NCBI GenBank assembly: GCA_031284675.1
Contig: JAITXQ010000039.1
Span: 1-7,653 of the forward strand
Source of the DNA: Rickettsiales bacterium
Lineage (GTDB): Bacteria > Pseudomonadota > Alphaproteobacteria > Rickettsiales > Anaplasmataceae
Direction of reading: 5' to 3'
Length of the DNA stretch: 7,653 bases
Numbering within the stretch: the stretch's first letter is position 1; every line of letters begins with the position of its first letter. The notes beneath the pieces are model-generated. The model searched no databases and was not told the origin of the DNA. It worked only from the letters and a program-made list of their open reading frames with translations. Shown piece after piece: positions 7,001-7,653 of this stretch. The position numbers were made by a program, and so were the translations under genes.

Positions 7001-7421
7001 TTAAAGCGATCAGACCTGTACTTAAATTTAATAGCTCATCAAAGTTAACGTAAGGAATATCGCTATTATTTTTACGTTTTTTGAAAGATCCACTAACCAA
7101 GCTGACTAAATTAGTGTACCCTTGCTCATTTTTTGCAAGCAATAATATAGGTAAATTTTGTTCTGAATGTTTAACTACAATATTGCATCCTATTATTAGC
7201 TGTATTCCCCTACTTGCTGCATATTCTGCAAATTCAAGTGAGCCAAATAAGTTACCTGAATCAGTAATTGCAACCGCTGGCATTTTATTTTGCAAACAAA
7301 GGCCTATCAGCTCCTCAATTTTGACCGAACTTTCAAGCAGCGAATAAACACTATGAACACGTAAGTGTATGAACATAAAAAACTTTAGATCAACAAAAAA
7401 GGATAACATTAATTTACTCAT
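4038..7421 (-). CDS. dnaE: DNA polymerase III alpha subunit
   Basis: This is the catalytic chain of the replicative polymerase, family C, DnaE1 type. In order it has the PHP domain (HLRVHSVYS at 19-27, AVAITDSGNLFG at 49-60), the palm with GPGRGSGAGS (358-367) and PDFDIDF (399-405). Predicted catalytic aspartates are D402 and D404, with D554 in KFDFLGLGTLT. The fingers are around FNKSHAAAYAVISYQ (743-757), followed by the helix-hairpin-helix and beta-clamp region, with clamp motif QAALF at 903-907. An OB fold (about 966-1040) and a C-terminal domain for tau contact complete it. The PHP metal-site residues are altered as in E. coli, so proofreading probably relies on a separate DnaQ. Length is 1127 from the ATG at 7421, against 1160 in E. 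coli. Family alignment points to Met16 (7376) as the natural start, but no start has a good ribosome binding site. The ATG at 7421 overlaps the upstream small ORF as ATGA, so translation may be coupled. Confidence 0.97.
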   Translation of the reverse strand: MSKLMLSFFVDLKFFMFIHLRVHSVYSLLESSVKIEELIGLCLQNKMPAVAITDSGNLFGSLEFAEYAASRGIQLIIGCNIVVKHSEQNLPILLLAKNEQGYTNLVSLVSGSFKKRKNNSDIPYVNFDELLNLSTGLIALTGGYDGILAQLLLRQDKETIDRLISAFSGYLYVELQRHGLSKELELEETLIDFAYQHNIPLVTTNDVFFTNRSDYEAYDILTCISEGSYALENNRKKLTTEHYFKSVAEMEKLFSDIPEAIHNTLVIAKRCSYMPRSRQPILPKFPCRENKTENEELKEQAIAGLELRIANGTDIGLKQYYDRLNYELSIITSMNYSGYFLIVSDFICWSKANGIPVGPGRGSGAGSIVAWALQITDLDPIKFGLIFERFLNPDRISMPDFDIDFCQEKRDLVIDYVQKKYGYVAQIITFGKLQARAVLRDVGRVLQMPYSQVDKISKMVPFNPVNPVTLSQAIELDQNLQKERDSDEVIAKLLAISLKLEGIYRHVSTHAAGIVICDQKLENFVPVYYDPNSALPITQYSMKYVEKAGLIKFDFLGLGTLTLIDHVCRLINRNGKKIDISSVPLDDQKTYEILSSGDSIGVFQLESSGMREALIKLKPDCIEDIIALISLYRPGPMDNIPTYVARKHGLEKPDYIHPLLEGVLKETFGVIIYQEQVMEIARILSGYSLAEADLLRRAMGKKIKEEMDKQRELFVQGATKNGVDYDRASYIFDLVAKFAGYGFNKSHAAAYAVISYQTAYLKANYPLEFFTALMNLNIDDRDKLNLFYHAAKFSGVAVLSPDINKSQAEFSIEGEHIRYGTAALRNVGFSIAEGIVNERSGLYKDIWEFIQSSGHIINKRALESLIKSGACDSVHKNRKQLYESMDMLIYFANKNKQNRESSQAALFGKLDVLKPKLENVEDFDEEEKLEHELFSLGFYLTNHPLKKFKILLEKLNIGFIGENKTAKTAGVILNVRIRTSERGRFVILTLSDPHNVSEIAFYNNEIIEEKRDLFSLGTFAIVDLETSENTTRLVGKNISEFTERITSTIKELVLTTECVDSQKAAMELNAVLKDEGKTKVMLKLIIDKHKVSILLPGTYSIAPQVIYEISNLSWIKGVEINTNNLLI

Positions 7422-7591
7422 GAGAACATAATTTCATGGAAACAAAAGCCTATAAGATTTCTCAAATCTAAGGTTAAAATACAAAAAAATTCCTTGACAA
7501 ACTCGGAGAGTAGACCGGCAGAACTTCCCCACCAGTCTCCATAAGTGTTGAAAGTATCACAAGTAGTATCATAGAAGGTGGTTAACGGCAT
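7418..7591 (-). CDS. small unrecognised protein upstream of dnaE
   Basis: The 57-codon frame starts at an ATG at 7591, eight bases after a perfect AGGAGG (7600-7605), the strongest Shine-Dalgarno in the window. A start 16 codons further up would ignore this site. The product begins MPLTTFYDTTCDTFNTYGDW, continues WGSSAGLLSEFVKEFF (36 residues in all), then has a Cys/Leu/Phe-rich end. Its TGA overlaps the first dnaE ATG as ATGA. I do not recognise it and assign no function. The part up to about residue 36 looks more protein-like and is locally richer in GC. The switch falls at a run of seven T (7483-7489), so the tail may reflect a frameshift; in one alternate frame the protein would end three codons later. 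It may be a leader peptide, a real small protein or the remains of a longer gene. Confidence 0.45.
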   Translation of the reverse strand: MPLTTFYDTTCDTFNTYGDWWGSSAGLLSEFVKEFFCILTLDLRNLIGFCFHEIMFS

Positions 7592-7599
7592 GTAAATCT

Positions 7600-7605
7600 C
7601 CTCCT
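7600..7605 (-). promoter_or_regulatory. strong Shine-Dalgarno site for the small ORF ahead of dnaE
   Basis: Minus-strand AGGAGG, continuing as AGGAGGAG, lies eight bases from the ATG at 7591. It decides that start over the in-frame ATG at 7639. Other genes here have at most AGGAG or GAGGAG, so the site stands out. Confidence 0.6.
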
Positions 7606-7653
7606 GATAATAGAACAATTGATCGTACAAAAGAATCATTAAGATCTAGTGTG
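7606..7653. other. window-edge sequence upstream of the small ORF
   Basis: These last bases carry no gene I can support. On the minus strand a -10-like TATTAT (7607-7612) sits directly against the Shine-Dalgarno site. Starting transcription there would cut into that site, so the true promoter probably lies beyond the window. Confidence 0.3.

Noticed and set aside
7494..7499. Plus-strand TTGACA near the window end
   Set aside because: No -10 follows at proper spacing and no plus-strand gene lies downstream.
7607..7612. TATTAT as -10 of the small ORF
   Set aside because: Transcription would begin inside the Shine-Dalgarno site, and the -35 at 17 bases is poor.

Overview
The window is AT-rich and carries single-copy bacterial housekeeping genes, almost all on the minus strand. 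The ribosomal protein S6 termini (start [30 protein letters not shown] before the second strand), the tRNA and the gene styles fit the Anaplasmataceae (Rickettsiales). The nested 'ctgtcattccag ... tgacactggaatccag' palindrome at 2177-2356 is the kind of short intergenic repeat I associate with Wolbachia. I therefore read this as a Wolbachia-type endosymbiont chromosome. That is inference from sequence style, not a database match.

Layout, read 5'->3' on the minus strand (high to low coordinates). First comes a small unrecognised ORF with a very strong Shine-Dalgarno sequence (7418-7591). Its TGA overlaps the first possible ATG of dnaE, the replicative DNA polymerase III alpha subunit (4038-7421). 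Next, behind a plausible promoter in the 3' end of dnaE, is the ribosomal operon rpsF-rpsR-rplI (S6, S18, L9; 2382-3989). A 180-bp nested palindromic repeat follows (2177-2356). Then a GNAT acetyltransferase gene (1711-2145) is stop-start overlapped with purB (adenylosuccinate lyase, 419-1711). The purB stop codon shares its last base with the first base of an elongator tRNA-Met(CAU) gene (347-419). On the plus strand, 1-345 holds the 3' part of a broken or truncated unrecognised reading frame converging on the tRNA.

The genes serve core functions: replication (dnaE), translation (S6, S18, L9, tRNA-Met) and purine synthesis (purB). Packing is tight. Three gene pairs overlap at stop/start codons (ATGA once, TAATG twice) and one protein gene overlaps a tRNA by one base.

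The most unusual item is S6. It is 260 residues instead of the usual 95-135, because about 140 residues of lysine/glutamate-rich, probably helical sequence sit in frame between helix 1 and strand 2 of an otherwise well-preserved S6 fold. I see no CRISPR array, transposase, prophage or defence system.
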